Assembly: GCA_016700155.1 (NCBI GenBank)
Contig: CP065001.1
Span: forward strand, 3,348,001 to 3,412,000
Direction of reading: 5' to 3'
DNA from: Ignavibacteriales bacterium
Lineage (GTDB): Bacteria > Bacteroidota > Ignavibacteria > Ignavibacteriales > Ignavibacteriaceae
Length of the DNA stretch: 64,000 nucleotides
The position numbers were made by a program, and so were the translations under genes. A model generated the notes under the pieces. The model was not told where the DNA came from, ran no database searches, and saw only the letters and a program-made list of their open reading frames with translations. Of this stretch, positions 16,005 to 25,621 are shown piece by piece; position 1 is the first letter of the stretch, and the number at the start of each line of letters is the position of its first letter.

Positions 16005-17446
16005 TGAACGATAAATTAATAATAAACCAGAAATCAGTCAGATTCTTTCTGCTGTTTTTATTTTTACTGGCAGCAGGCTCAACAGTTGCACAGAAAAAAG
16101 TTTTAACACTTGAAGAATCAATAAATACAGCTCTGAAAAATAACACTGAGATTCAGGTCGCTGTAATGAATGTAAAAAAATCTGATGCTGCAGTCAGTGA
16201 AGCATTTGGTTATGCGCTGCCGAGTGTAGATCTGTCAGCACAGTTTTCTCATTTTCTGAAGAAACCTAAAACAGCATTCCCTGATTTTGAGGCTATGCTT
16301 ACGAATGCCACTTATTCTATTTTATTTGCGGATAGTGTGCTGCCGAGAGACGATTCTAAATTCAAGCCGATGAAAACTTCGCTACAGTCTTTTGCACAGA
16401 CAAACAGTTATGAAACGAGTGTTCAAGTTACTCAGACACTTTTTAATTCAGCTGTGTTAAGAGGAATCGGTGCTTCTAAAATTTATTCTGACTTGTCGAA
16501 AGAGGAATTAAAAAGGACTATTCTCTCAACAGTTCTTGGTGTGAAGAAAGCTTTTTATGGTGTTCTTCTTACAAAGCAGATGAATGAAATAACAAAAGCA
16601 AGTTACCTTAACGCACAGGAAAATTTTAAAACTGTTAAAGCAGCTTATGAACAGGGATTTGTTTCAGAGTTCGATCTGCTTCAGGCTGAAGTACGTGTAG
16701 AAAATATTCGTCCGCAGGTTTTGCAGGTTGATAATGCACTTCAAACAGCACTGGATGGTTTTAAAATATTAATCGGGATGAATCAAACAGATGAAGTTGA
16801 CGTAACAGGTGAACTATCTTATAAAAAATATAATCTGCCTGATGAAATTGCCTCAGTTGAAGAAGCACTTAAATCAAATTACGGATTAAAATCTTATTCA
16901 CTAAAGATCGATGTTGATGAAGCATTTATTGATCTGGACAGGTCCGAATACTGGCCTTCCCTTTATGCGTTTGGAAATTATTCTTATGCAGGATCATCAG
17001 ATGATTTTAAATTTCAGAATTATTCATCAGCAATAGTCGGACTTACATTCTCAATGAATTTATTCAACGGAATGAGAACAGTCAACAAAGTTCAGCAGTC
17101 TGAAATTGCATTAGATCAATCGACACAACAATTCAGGCAGATGAAAGAATATATTTCAATGCAGGTAAAAGCAAAATTACTTGAGATAAAAAAAGTTGAA
17201 AGTCTGCTTGAAGCACAGGAAAGAAATGTAACGCTGGCAGAAAAAGCATATAGTATATCTGTTACAAGATATAAAGAAGGAACCGGAAGCCAGATTGAAG
17301 TTCAGAACGCTGACATAGCATTACAGCAGGCGCGCGTTAACAGGCTTCAGTCAATTTATGAATATGTCGTCGCAACATCAGAACTTGATGAACTGCTTGG
17401 CAAATCTGACGGCGAATATTTTTCACTATTTGAGTTTGAAGATTAA
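16004..17446 (+). CDS. TolC-family outer-membrane efflux protein
   Basis: 480 residues, with a signal anchor (FFLLFLFLLAAGSTVAQ) near residues 14-30. The body shows the two-fold coiled-coil/barrel repeat of OMF proteins: LEESINTALKNNTEIQVA at the start of repeat one, AYEQGFVSEFDLLQAEVRVE in the first helix pair, then ...YKEGTGSQIEVQNADIALQQARVNRLQSIYEYVVA in repeat two. It forms the outer-membrane duct of the tripartite pump encoded by the next two genes. The ATG overlaps the SDR stop and its own stop overlaps an upstream start of the adaptor frame, so the genes are tightly coupled. Confidence 0.9.
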   Translation: MNDKLIINQKSVRFFLLFLFLLAAGSTVAQKKVLTLEESINTALKNNTEIQVAVMNVKKSDAAVSEAFGYALPSVDLSAQFSHFLKKPKTAFPDFEAMLTNATYSILFADSVLPRDDSKFKPMKTSLQSFAQTNSYETSVQVTQTLFNSAVLRGIGASKIYSDLSKEELKRTILSTVLGVKKAFYGVLLTKQMNEITKASYLNAQENFKTVKAAYEQGFVSEFDLLQAEVRVENIRPQVLQVDNALQTALDGFKILIGMNQTDEVDVTGELSYKKYNLPDEIASVEEALKSNYGLKSYSLKIDVDEAFIDLDRSEYWPSLYAFGNYSYAGSSDDFKFQNYSSAIVGLTFSMNLFNGMRTVNKVQQSEIALDQSTQQFRQMKEYISMQVKAKLLEIKKVESLLEAQERNVTLAEKAYSISVTRYKEGTGSQIEVQNADIALQQARVNRLQSIYEYVVATSELDELLGKSDGEYFSLFEFED

Positions 17447-17487
17447 TGATCACAAAGATTTTTATTAATACAGGAGTATATAATTCA

Positions 17488-18537
17488 ATGGCACAATTAA
17501 AAAATTTATCAAAGTTGTTCATCTTACTTTTATGTTTTGTTGCGATCACCTTCCTATCGGGATGCGGCGGTGACGAAACTGAATCAGTTAAGAGTATGGA
17601 ACAAATCCGCAACGAAGAAGGTGTTCCGGTTAAAGTTCAAATAGTTGAATACAAACCATTTCAAAAAACTTTAAGCTTCTTTTCAAAACTTGCCGGAATA
17701 CAGGAAGCAACTAAAACAACAAGTATGGGCGGAAAGATCGAAAAGATAAGAGTTAATGTCGGCGATCATGTTGCACAGGATCAAATCGTGATAGAGTTCG
17801 ATACAAAGAATCCCGGTCTTCAATATGAACAATCGAAGAATGCTTATGATATCGCTGAGAAAACTTATCAACGCACAAAAGCATTATTCCAGGCTGGTGA
17901 AACATCCCAGGCAAACTATGATGCAGCCGAAACCCAGTATCTTGTTTCAAAAAGAAATTATGAATCGATCAAACAATTATTATTCAGCGAATCGCCTATC
18001 TCAGGAACAATCGTGGATATGAAAGTAAATCAGGGTGATAATGTTAAAGGTGATTCACATCTTTTCACGGTAGCACAATTATACAAGATGCGCACAAAAA
18101 TATGGGCATCCGAATCAGAGATAAGTGAAATAAGAAAAGGAATGAAAGCCGAAATTTCTGTTAACGGTAAAACTTATAAAGGAAGAGTTACTGAAGTTTC
18201 TATGGCTGTTGATCCGTACCGACAGGCGTTTTATGCTGAAGTTGAATTTGATAATTCAAAGAATGAACTAAAAAGCGGCGTGACTGTAGATGTTAAAATT
18301 CTTGTTTACGAAAATCCTAAGGCGATAATAATTCCGCGCAACCTTGTTAACAAAGATCAAAAAGGGTTATTCGTTTATGTTGATAACAATAACAGCGCGG
18401 CTAAACGTTATATCACAAATGGAAACGACAGCGGGATTTTTTATGAAGTAAGCAACGGATTGAACATTGGTGATAAGCTTATTGTACAGGGTCAGGCGCA
18501 TCTTGATGAAGGTAAAAAAATTAAAGTGATTCAATAA
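17488..18537 (+). CDS. RND efflux periplasmic adaptor (membrane-fusion lipoprotein)
   Basis: 349 residues from ATG 17488. An earlier in-frame ATG at 17446 overlaps the previous stop, but starting at 17488 gives a clean lipoprotein signal with lipobox LSGC (Cys26), and AGGAG lies 11 bases upstream. Domains in order: a lipoyl/barrel-sandwich half (TTSMGGKIEKIRVNVGDHV), a short alpha-hairpin (YEQSKNAYDIAEKTYQRTKALFQAGETSQANYDAAE), the second lipoyl half (SPISGTIVDMKVNQGDNV), the beta-barrel and the membrane-proximal domain. It links the inner-membrane pump to the TolC-like duct. The gene order OMF-MFP-RND fits one efflux system. Confidence 0.9.
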   Translation: MAQLKNLSKLFILLLCFVAITFLSGCGGDETESVKSMEQIRNEEGVPVKVQIVEYKPFQKTLSFFSKLAGIQEATKTTSMGGKIEKIRVNVGDHVAQDQIVIEFDTKNPGLQYEQSKNAYDIAEKTYQRTKALFQAGETSQANYDAAETQYLVSKRNYESIKQLLFSESPISGTIVDMKVNQGDNVKGDSHLFTVAQLYKMRTKIWASESEISEIRKGMKAEISVNGKTYKGRVTEVSMAVDPYRQAFYAEVEFDNSKNELKSGVTVDVKILVYENPKAIIIPRNLVNKDQKGLFVYVDNNNSAAKRYITNGNDSGIFYEVSNGLNIGDKLIVQGQAHLDEGKKIKVIQ

Positions 18538-18551
18538 TAAGGAATTAACAA

Positions 18552-21500
18552 ATGTTTCTCGCAAAAGTATCAATTAACCGCCCGATAATGACAACGATGG
18601 GTTTAGCCGTCTTCCTCATATTTGGGGCGATAGCATATTTTACTCTTAACTTAAATCTTCAGCCGGATGTTGAGATTCCTTATATAACAGTCTCCACAGT
18701 GTATCCGGGTGCTGGTCCTAAAGAAATTGAAACTCTTATCAGTAAAAGAATGGAAGAAGTTATTTCAACCGTAAGCCAGCTTGAAAGAGTAGAGTCATAT
18801 TCACTTGACGGATTATCAATTATCATTATCGAATTTAAACTTGGCAAAGATGTAAACGTAGCAAACCAGGAAATAAAAGATAAGATTGATGAAATAAAGA
18901 ATGATCTTCCTGAAGATGCTGAAGACCCGATAATACAAAAAGTTGACCTTCAACAATTTCCTGTAATGGAAGTTATTCTCAGCGGCGACCGCGATCCAAG
19001 AGAATTATTTGAAATAGCTGACAAAACTTTGAAAGACAGATTTTCACAAATTGAAGGTGTCGCAAAAGTTGATATAACAGGCGGTCAAGAACGTGAAATA
19101 AGAGTCGTACTCAACAACCGTATTGTTTATGAAAATAATATTTCACTTCCGCAGTTATTGCAGATTCTTAAAGCTCATAATATGGATATTCCCGGCGGTT
19201 ACTTTAAACTGAATGACCAGGAATATACCGTGCGTCTGGATGGAGAATTTCCTGATATCGAAACGATGAAGGAATTACAGGTGCCAACACCGTTTGGTCC
19301 GAAAAAATTAAGACAGTTTGCGAATGTGTATGATTCAGGAAAAGATATTCGTCAGCGCGCAGTTTATTTTGATAACAAAACAAAAGTCAGGGATGAAAAC
19401 GTAGTACGCCTTGGTATAGTTAAAAGTTCAGAAGGTAACGTAGTTAAAGTTGCTGACGTAGTCAGAAGTTCACTTCCTGAAATTCAGGCTTCACTTCCCG
19501 AAGGATGTAAACTTGAAGTTGTAAATGATGAATCGGCATTTGTTAAAAGCAGTGTTGATGACACAATGAGCAACGTTTATCTCGGTGTTCTCTTTACAGC
19601 AATTGTACTTTTCTTTTTCCTTCATGAAATAAGATCGACTATTATTGTTGCGCTGTCAATGCCTACTTCAATCATATCGACATTCTTCCTGCTGAAAGCA
19701 TGGGGATTAACACTGAACATGATGACGTTGATGGGACTTTCGGTTTCGGTGGGTGTGCTTGTGGCAAACTCCATTGTTGTAATAGAAAATATTTTCCGTT
19801 ACAAGCAGATGGGAAAAGACAATAAAGAATCCGCTTATAAGGGAACATCCGAAGTAACTGTTGCGTTACTTGCATCAACACTTACAAATCTTGTTGTGTT
19901 TTTACCGATAGCAAATATGAGTTCACTGGTCGGTCAATGGCTTGTTGAACTTGCGCTTGCTGCAGTGTTTGCAACAATCTTCTCATTGATAATGTCATTC
20001 ACACTAACACCGATGCTTGCTTCGATCATTCTTCCGAAAGAAACAAAGAAAGGAAAGTTTGCTTCTGCGATGGACAGGATGGAAGAAAAAATAACCAACC
20101 TGTACCAGAGTATTTTGAAAGTCACTCTTCGATCAAAACCAATTAGCTGGGGATTAATAGGCGGTACATTTGTCTTGTTTCTGCTTGTCATGATGTTGGT
20201 TGGTCCATATGTTGGTTTTGAATTTATGCCTCCGTTCGATGATGGAAAGATCAGAATTGCTGTGGAATTACCTGAAGGTTACAATCTTGATGAAACAGCA
20301 AGAGTTCTTAACGAGATTGAATCAAGAATAAAGCATCATCCTGAAGTAACGAACATGCTAACGAACTTAGGGCAAATGGGTAACCTTGACATCGGTACAA
20401 ACATGGCTGCAATGAATGTTCAGCTTGTTGATGTTAAGGATCGTGAAATCGGTTTACAGGCAATGATTGCAGTATTCGTTAAGGAACTTGCTGATATACC
20501 GAATGCAAAAATCAAAATTGATCTTGCTTCAGAAACCGGCGGACCTGGTGCGCCTATTCAGTTCAATCTTCTTGGACAGGATTTAGAAAAACTTGAACAG
20601 ATCAAAGATGAAATAATGTTTAAGTTAAAAGGTATTCCCGGTCTGTTAAACTTCGATCAGAGTTCACGCGCAGGTAAACCTGAAATTACTGTTTACCCCA
20701 AGCGGGAAAAGCTATCTGAAACGGGTTTGACCACGATGGATATTGCGCTGACACTACGTTCATCTGTAGAAGGAATAATTTCTTCTAAATATAGGGAGCT
20801 TGGAAATGAATATGACATAACCGTTACTTTAGATGACAAATCAGTTGACACCCCGGAAAAGATCGGGAACATTCCTGTTATCTCTCCTGTTGTTGGCGCT
20901 GTAAGATTATCTGAAGTTGCTGATATAAAATTCACGACAGGTTATACAAAAATTCTTCATCGTGATAAGTTTACTACAATCGCTTTCACAGGTTCAAATG
21001 CTGCGGATGTTCCGCTTGGAAATATTACAACAGAAATTGATAAACGACTCGCTGATATTAAGATGCCTGCAGGTTATCAAATTAAATGGGGCGGAAATGT
21101 AAAAATGATGAATGACATGATCCAGGATATGGTTATGGCATTTTTCCTTGCATTCCTTTTAACATATATGCTGCTTGCGGCAATACTTGAAAGTTTCTGG
21201 CAGCCTGTACTTATAATGCTTACTGTATTACTCGCAATGATCGGTGTTATTATCTCACTATTTATAACAAGCACTTCATTCAGTATTACATCTTTGATGG
21301 CAATAATAATGCTGATTGGTATCGTTGTAAACAATGCTATCCTGATGCTGGACTATGCAAACCAGTTAAGACGCGACCAGGGTTATACACCTCACGATGC
21401 ACTTGTTGAGGCTTGTCCTACAAAATTAAAACCGCAGATCATGTCCAGTGTTGCTATCATACTTGGTATGCTTCCTCTCGCACTTGGTATTGGTGATGCG

Positions 21501-21647
21501 GGAAAAGAAATGCGAATACCGCTCGGAATAGTTGCTATCGGCGGATTGATAGCGTCGACTCTGCTTACACTTTTTGTTATACCCGCTTTGTACTATGTAA
21601 CTTCAAAAGTTAAAATGAAAAGTAAAGATGAGCCGGTTATAGACTAA
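18552..21647 (+). CDS. RND-family efflux pump permease lacking the usual proton-relay residues
   Basis: 1031 residues, normal for an AcrB-type pump, with 12 predicted membrane helices and two large periplasmic loops (after helix 1 and after helix 7). AAGGA precedes the ATG. The fold motifs are intact (FLAKVSINRPIM, LQPDVEIPYITVSTVYPGAGP, GQEREIRV). In TM4 the AcrB LLVDDAIVV motif reads VLVANSIVV, so the Asp407/Asp408 positions are Ala405/Asn406. In TM10 the Lys940 position is Asn927 (GIVVNNAIL). The canonical proton-coupling Asp/Asp/Lys set is therefore absent, and coupling must use other residues or another ion. A strong terminator follows 20 bp after the stop, closing the operon that begins at 14527. 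Confidence 0.9.
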   Translation: MFLAKVSINRPIMTTMGLAVFLIFGAIAYFTLNLNLQPDVEIPYITVSTVYPGAGPKEIETLISKRMEEVISTVSQLERVESYSLDGLSIIIIEFKLGKDVNVANQEIKDKIDEIKNDLPEDAEDPIIQKVDLQQFPVMEVILSGDRDPRELFEIADKTLKDRFSQIEGVAKVDITGGQEREIRVVLNNRIVYENNISLPQLLQILKAHNMDIPGGYFKLNDQEYTVRLDGEFPDIETMKELQVPTPFGPKKLRQFANVYDSGKDIRQRAVYFDNKTKVRDENVVRLGIVKSSEGNVVKVADVVRSSLPEIQASLPEGCKLEVVNDESAFVKSSVDDTMSNVYLGVLFTAIVLFFFLHEIRSTIIVALSMPTSIISTFFLLKAWGLTLNMMTLMGLSVSVGVLVANSIVVIENIFRYKQMGKDNKESAYKGTSEVTVALLASTLTNLVVFLPIANMSSLVGQWLVELALAAVFATIFSLIMSFTLTPMLASIILPKETKKGKFASAMDRMEEKITNLYQSILKVTLRSKPISWGLIGGTFVLFLLVMMLVGPYVGFEFMPPFDDGKIRIAVELPEGYNLDETARVLNEIESRIKHHPEVTNMLTNLGQMGNLDIGTNMAAMNVQLVDVKDREIGLQAMIAVFVKELADIPNAKIKIDLASETGGPGAPIQFNLLGQDLEKLEQIKDEIMFKLKGIPGLLNFDQSSRAGKPEITVYPKREKLSETGLTTMDIALTLRSSVEGIISSKYRELGNEYDITVTLDDKSVDTPEKIGNIPVISPVVGAVRLSEVADIKFTTGYTKILHRDKFTTIAFTGSNAADVPLGNITTEIDKRLADIKMPAGYQIKWGGNVKMMNDMIQDMVMAFFLAFLLTYMLLAAILESFWQPVLIMLTVLLAMIGVIISLFITSTSFSITSLMAIIMLIGIVVNNAILMLDYANQLRRDQGYTPHDALVEACPTKLKPQIMSSVAIILGMLPLALGIGDAGKEMRIPLGIVAIGGLIASTLLTLFVIPALYYVTSKVKMKSKDEPVID

Positions 21648-21666
21648 CGCTGCTTTATCTTTTTAT

Positions 21667-21702
21667 AAAGCCTGTTCATAAAAGAACAGGCTTTGTTTTT
21701 TG
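21667..21702 (+). terminator. Strong intrinsic terminator of the efflux operon
   Basis: An 11-bp perfect stem AAAGCCTGTTC (21667-21677) / GAACAGGCTTT (21684-21694) with loop ATAAAA is followed by GTTTTTTG. Confidence 0.9.
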
Positions 21703-21964
21703 TGTTAGAGTAGTTGCTGTTTAGCAAGTGAATTTGGATATTTAAGAAATATTCATTTAAGTTATAATCAACTAATACTTCCGGTCTTTTATTTAATTTT
21801 TGAATACAAATATTTGCTGTACAAAAATCGGACACACATAAATCTGATTATCAATAAGGAACAAACAGCTAGGTTTAACTGCCGTTGGAGGTAAATATAT
21901 CCAACTTATTATGGTATGCAGATTGAATTTGATTTTTAATGCCGGCAACAAAAGGAGAGTATAA
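21703..21964. other. Intergenic region with no gene seen
   Basis: AT-rich leader between the efflux-operon terminator and the acetyltransferase. The only clear signal is the ribosome-binding site AAAGGAG about seven bases before ATG 21965. No riboswitch or TAnnTTTG box was recognised. Confidence 0.5.
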
Positions 21965-22669
21965 ATGACTGACTTTGAATTAGAAGTGATGAACAACCTG
22001 AACATTGAAACTGTATCTAAGTCAATAATCAGTGAAACATCTAAATGGGATTTTAAACAATCTGACTACATAAAGCTGATCAATGCTTTGATGGATTTGT
22101 CTCTAAACAAATCAGGAAATGAATTGCAGCCCGCAAAGAATAATATTCCCGGGACAAAATTAATTCTTCCGCTTTATACTGAGAATACGATCATCAGGTT
22201 ATTCAACAAAGAAAAAGATTTTGAAATAGTTAATAGCTGGCTTGATGAAGAAATGGGTAAATGGTTTTTGCTTTCAAGATCACACTCAACAGATAAATCG
22301 TTCAAACAATTAATTGAGGATGACAGAAACATTTTCGGTCTTATCACACTTAAAGATTCCACACCAATCGGACTCATGGCATTTCTTGATTGGGATAAGA
22401 AGCAGAACAAAGCCGAAATGAGAAAGCTTATCGGTTCTGAAGAATACAGAAAAAAAGGTTATGCAAAAGAAGCAACACAAACATGGATACAATACGGCGT
22501 TAACAATCTTGGATTAAAGAAAATTTATCTTCACACAATTGAAAATAACATACGCAATGTTACACTAAACAAAGAACTTGGTTTCCAGGTTGAAGGAATA
22601 CTCCGCAAAGAGTGTAACATCAATAATGAATATTATGACCTGTTACGCATGGCGTACATAGTTGATTGA
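21965..22669 (+). CDS. GNAT-family N-acetyltransferase (RimJ/RimL-like) with N-terminal extension
   Basis: 234 residues from ATG 21965, with a good AAAGGAG site. The C-terminal about 165 residues form a GNAT fold: TENTIIRLFNKEKDFEIVNSWL at the start, IGLMAFLDWDKKQNKAEMRKLIG in the central strands, then YRKKGYAKEATQTWIQYGVNNLGLKKIYLHT covering the acetyl-CoA loop (R/K-K-G-Y-A) and N.R...LNKELGFQVEGILRKE. The RimJ/RimL branch acetylates protein N-termini or small amines. The first about 60 residues (WDFKQSDYIKLINALMDLSLNKSG) are an extra helical segment not typical of the family. The gene stands alone and converges on the ABC operon with 11 bp between stops. Confidence 0.8.
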   Translation: MTDFELEVMNNLNIETVSKSIISETSKWDFKQSDYIKLINALMDLSLNKSGNELQPAKNNIPGTKLILPLYTENTIIRLFNKEKDFEIVNSWLDEEMGKWFLLSRSHSTDKSFKQLIEDDRNIFGLITLKDSTPIGLMAFLDWDKKQNKAEMRKLIGSEEYRKKGYAKEATQTWIQYGVNNLGLKKIYLHTIENNIRNVTLNKELGFQVEGILRKECNINNEYYDLLRMAYIVD

Positions 22670-22680
22670 AATTTTTGTTT

Positions 22681-24147
22681 TTATCTCACATCAAATCTTA
22701 AAAAGGAAAAGAATCCTGCTGCAAAAATCAGTATTGTAAAAAGAGAAATAACTGATGAATCAATCAATGCAGCTTGTGCAATTTCTGAGTTAGTTTTTTG
22801 CGGCGCATTAAATCTTGGCAGTTCCGATAAATCTATTGCACCTTTTTCCCTTCCTGTATCTATCTTAAAACCTGCTTCTGAATCGATCATAACTCTTATT
22901 CCGCCGTGCCCGCCTGATTCTTTCTGCTTTTTATCTTTGAATCTGTTAAATGCTTCCCTGTACCTGTTCATTGCATCTTCATACCTGTCTTTTACATATA
23001 TATCCGTTCCTGCAATGTTCATTGCCGCAAGATTAAAAGACGAGACAGGTGATATTCGTGAAAGAGTAAAAGCAAGTTTTTCATGTTCATTTTTTTTGTT
23101 CCGGATACTTTCAGTAAGTAGTTTCTGATTATCATCAATATCTTTCTCAACTTGTTTTCTTTCCTTATCCTCTTCCTCCATCCAGCCCCACATATTTTCA
23201 TCGCGTGCTGATTCACGTTCTTCTTTTGTCAGATTTTCCATTCCTTCATTACGATTTTTCCATCGCTCCTGTGAATCATCCATAAATTTTTGCCATCTCG
23301 CTTTGGAATAACTTTCCTGCTGCCCTTGTATTTCCGCGGCACCGGGAACATGAATTATTTGTCCTGCTATTATCACGCCGGCTCTTGGAATAATAAAAAC
23401 AAAACATATCCACGAAATCAAAGCGATCAAAAATGAAACTGAAGTTCGCTTTGTTAATGTTGAACAGAAAATTCCCCATCCTATAAAAAATGTAAAGTAA
23501 AGCAGCGTAACACCGAAAAGAGAAATTAATTTTATCCAATGATCACCGTTGAACGGGACATTAAATACAAACACCAATAGAATCGATAGTAACAAAGGGA
23601 TCAACAAAGGAATTACAAGACCAAGCCAAACGCCAATAAATTTACCGGCGATATAAGTTTTACGTGATACTGAATTTGAAAAGATTAATTGAAGAGTTCC
23701 CTTTTCTGCTTCTCCATTAATTGCATCATAAGTAAATAGAATAATAAACAATGACAGCACAATTGTAACAATAAAGGTAAAATCAATAAACTTAAAAACA
23801 GCATAATAGGGTTCATCTGAATAAACACTGTGTGAAAGCTTAATCCCCTTAAACGAATTAATTCCAGAATACCTTCCTATATCATCATTAACGCCGGAAA
23901 CAAAAACCTGCATAGGATCAGGCACACGATGTACTTTGGAAGAGAGCGACATCCAGTTTGACTGCTCACGCATTTCCTGGTCAACTAATCTTTGAACAGT
24001 TTCATATTGTTTTACATTATCGTTGTAGTGTTTTATTCCAAGCAGAACACTCATTATCAACAGCAATGTTGTAATGATAAACGTTGCTGAAAATTTTGGA
24101 CTGAATAGAATATTTTTTAATTCGTGATAGATGATATTTTTTAACAT
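22681..24147 (-). CDS. ABC-2-type transporter permease with large extracytoplasmic domain (second of two)
   Basis: 488 residues from the ATG at 24147 (MLKNIIYHELKNILF). The longer frame to 24231 would overlap the upstream gene and has no ribosome site. One helix lies near residues 18-38, followed by an external region with VFVSGVNDDIGRYSGINSF, then a cluster of helices (FTFIVTIVLSLFIILFTYDA, LIPLLLSILLVFVFNVP, VTLLYFTFFIGWGIFCSTL, SFLIALISWICFVFIIPRAG). A long charged region of about 150 residues is followed by a C-terminal helix ending RFDVR. It is paralogous to the upstream permease (same N-terminal layout, NGE.EKGTL loop and FDVR/YDVR end). The two probably form a heterodimer with the ATPase at 25622. 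It is the last gene of the operon. Confidence 0.8.
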   Translation of the reverse strand: MLKNIIYHELKNILFSPKFSATFIITTLLLIMSVLLGIKHYNDNVKQYETVQRLVDQEMREQSNWMSLSSKVHRVPDPMQVFVSGVNDDIGRYSGINSFKGIKLSHSVYSDEPYYAVFKFIDFTFIVTIVLSLFIILFTYDAINGEAEKGTLQLIFSNSVSRKTYIAGKFIGVWLGLVIPLLIPLLLSILLVFVFNVPFNGDHWIKLISLFGVTLLYFTFFIGWGIFCSTLTKRTSVSFLIALISWICFVFIIPRAGVIIAGQIIHVPGAAEIQGQQESYSKARWQKFMDDSQERWKNRNEGMENLTKEERESARDENMWGWMEEEDKERKQVEKDIDDNQKLLTESIRNKKNEHEKLAFTLSRISPVSSFNLAAMNIAGTDIYVKDRYEDAMNRYREAFNRFKDKKQKESGGHGGIRVMIDSEAGFKIDTGREKGAIDLSELPRFNAPQKTNSEIAQAALIDSSVISLFTILIFAAGFFSFLRFDVR

Positions 24148-24178
24148 AATAGTCTCTTTAATTTCCTGTAAATGATAT

Positions 24179-25591
24179 TTACCTGACATCGTACTTTCTG
24201 AAAGAAAAAAATGCGCCGGCAAAGAAGACAATGTTGAATAAAATTAATATTCCTGAATCGATCATCACTGATGGCAATACTGAAGAAAGTTTCGCCTGGG
24301 AAAATTCAAACTCAGGAATTTCATTAGTATTAATTGTTTCAGGTTTTTCCGCATCATCTTCAATTCTTTGGAATCGTATCATTCCGCTGTTTCTCATTCC
24401 CGTTTTCTCAAACATAAAATCACTGTACTTTGACTGGTAGTCTGTTAGTGATTTAAGGTAATTTTCCTCAAGTGAAAGTGATGTGCCGGCTAATGATGAA
24501 GCCGCAAACGTAAATGAAGATGCAGGTGATATCCTTGAAAGCCCGAACCCTAAATTATTTCTTACTGCGAGTTTGTTATTTCTCTCCTCATTTAAACGTG
24601 ATGTTAGTTCTTTAATTTTGTTCTCACGTGCATCCGCTTTTTCCTGCATGAACTTGTTGAACTGTTCCATCATCTTTTGCATATCATTGGTTGGTTCAGG
24701 TTTAAAATTATTGATTGAATTTCTATCTTCACTCCATAGTTGAGAAGTTAACTTTGCTTTTTTTGAATTGATCTCATCTATTCCCGGAACATCAACGAAA
24801 GCTCCGGCAGTCGCTACAGAGAGCCTTGGAACGATCATCACTGCGAAAACCCAGATCACTAAAAGTGTAAGAAAGGATGTAGAAGATTTTTGTGTTGATG
24901 CGGAAATGAAAACCGACATTGAAAGAAAAACTCCTACATATAAAAATCCAGTAAGAATTATCAAACCAAGCTTTAACCATTCTTCACCATTCATATTTAT
25001 TCCTAACATTGGAAGTAACAATCCGCCAATCAGAATTGGAATTAATAATGGAACCGATAGTGACAGGAATGCACCGATAAGTTTACCTGAGATATAAATA
25101 TCCCGCGGAACCTGGTAAGCAAACGTAAGCCGCAATGTTCCTCTTTCTTTTTCACCGTTGATTGAATCATACGCAAACAGAATAGCGAACAATGAAAGTA
25201 TTATCTGAAAGATAAATTCAAGATCAAGAAATCTGAACACAGCGTAAATCGGATCATCACCAAAGATTGTGTCTTCCGGTTTTAGTTCCCCTCTTCCGTT
25301 TACTTCTGTATTTCGCCCAATATCATTTGAAACACCTGAAACCAATGCGGCTAACGGCTGCGGAGGAAGAAATACCCGAAAGTTATTTACCTGCGCCCAG
25401 TCGGTTAATCCTTTTAGCTGATTAAGATTTTCTGACTTTGCAGAATCAAAACGTATCTGTGCAATGTTGTGGTTCTTAGCCCCGACATAAAATGAAAGCA
25501 GAATCAACAGTGAACATATCCCGAATGTCACAGCAAATTTTGTTGAAAGAATGTTATCACGTATTTCTTTTTCAATAATTGTTTTAAGCAT
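24179..25591 (-). CDS. ABC-2-type transporter permease with large extracytoplasmic domain (first of two)
   Basis: 470 residues. The plan matches the next gene: helix 1 (FAVTFGICSLLILLSFYVGA), an external region with ALVSGVSNDIGRNTEVN, a helix pair joined by the cytoplasmic INGEKERGTLRL loop, further helices (LLIPILIGGLLLPMLG, LILTGFLYVGVFLSMSVFI, SFLTLLVIWVFAVMIVPRLS), a long polar region with a coiled-coil-like KADARENKIKELTSRLNEE, and a C-terminal helix ending FRKYDVR. The family is that of multi-spanning permeases of the NosY/GldF-like class. The substrate is not known. It starts 30 bp after the ATPase stop on the same strand. Confidence 0.8.
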   Translation of the reverse strand: MLKTIIEKEIRDNILSTKFAVTFGICSLLILLSFYVGAKNHNIAQIRFDSAKSENLNQLKGLTDWAQVNNFRVFLPPQPLAALVSGVSNDIGRNTEVNGRGELKPEDTIFGDDPIYAVFRFLDLEFIFQIILSLFAILFAYDSINGEKERGTLRLTFAYQVPRDIYISGKLIGAFLSLSVPLLIPILIGGLLLPMLGINMNGEEWLKLGLIILTGFLYVGVFLSMSVFISASTQKSSTSFLTLLVIWVFAVMIVPRLSVATAGAFVDVPGIDEINSKKAKLTSQLWSEDRNSINNFKPEPTNDMQKMMEQFNKFMQEKADARENKIKELTSRLNEERNNKLAVRNNLGFGLSRISPASSFTFAASSLAGTSLSLEENYLKSLTDYQSKYSDFMFEKTGMRNSGMIRFQRIEDDAEKPETINTNEIPEFEFSQAKLSSVLPSVMIDSGILILFNIVFFAGAFFSFRKYDVR

Positions 25592-25621
25592 TTTTTTTAC
25601 CTATGAATTTCTTTTTCACTT

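Noticed and set aside
24148..24231. N-terminal extension of the last ABC permease
   Set aside because: It overlaps the preceding gene's end and is not matched by the paralogous permease, whose product begins MLKTIIEKEI at the equivalent point.
24231..25097. Several plus-strand frames of 69-109 codons opposite the ABC permease gene
   Set aside because: They mirror a long conserved minus-strand gene and have no start signals or recognisable products.
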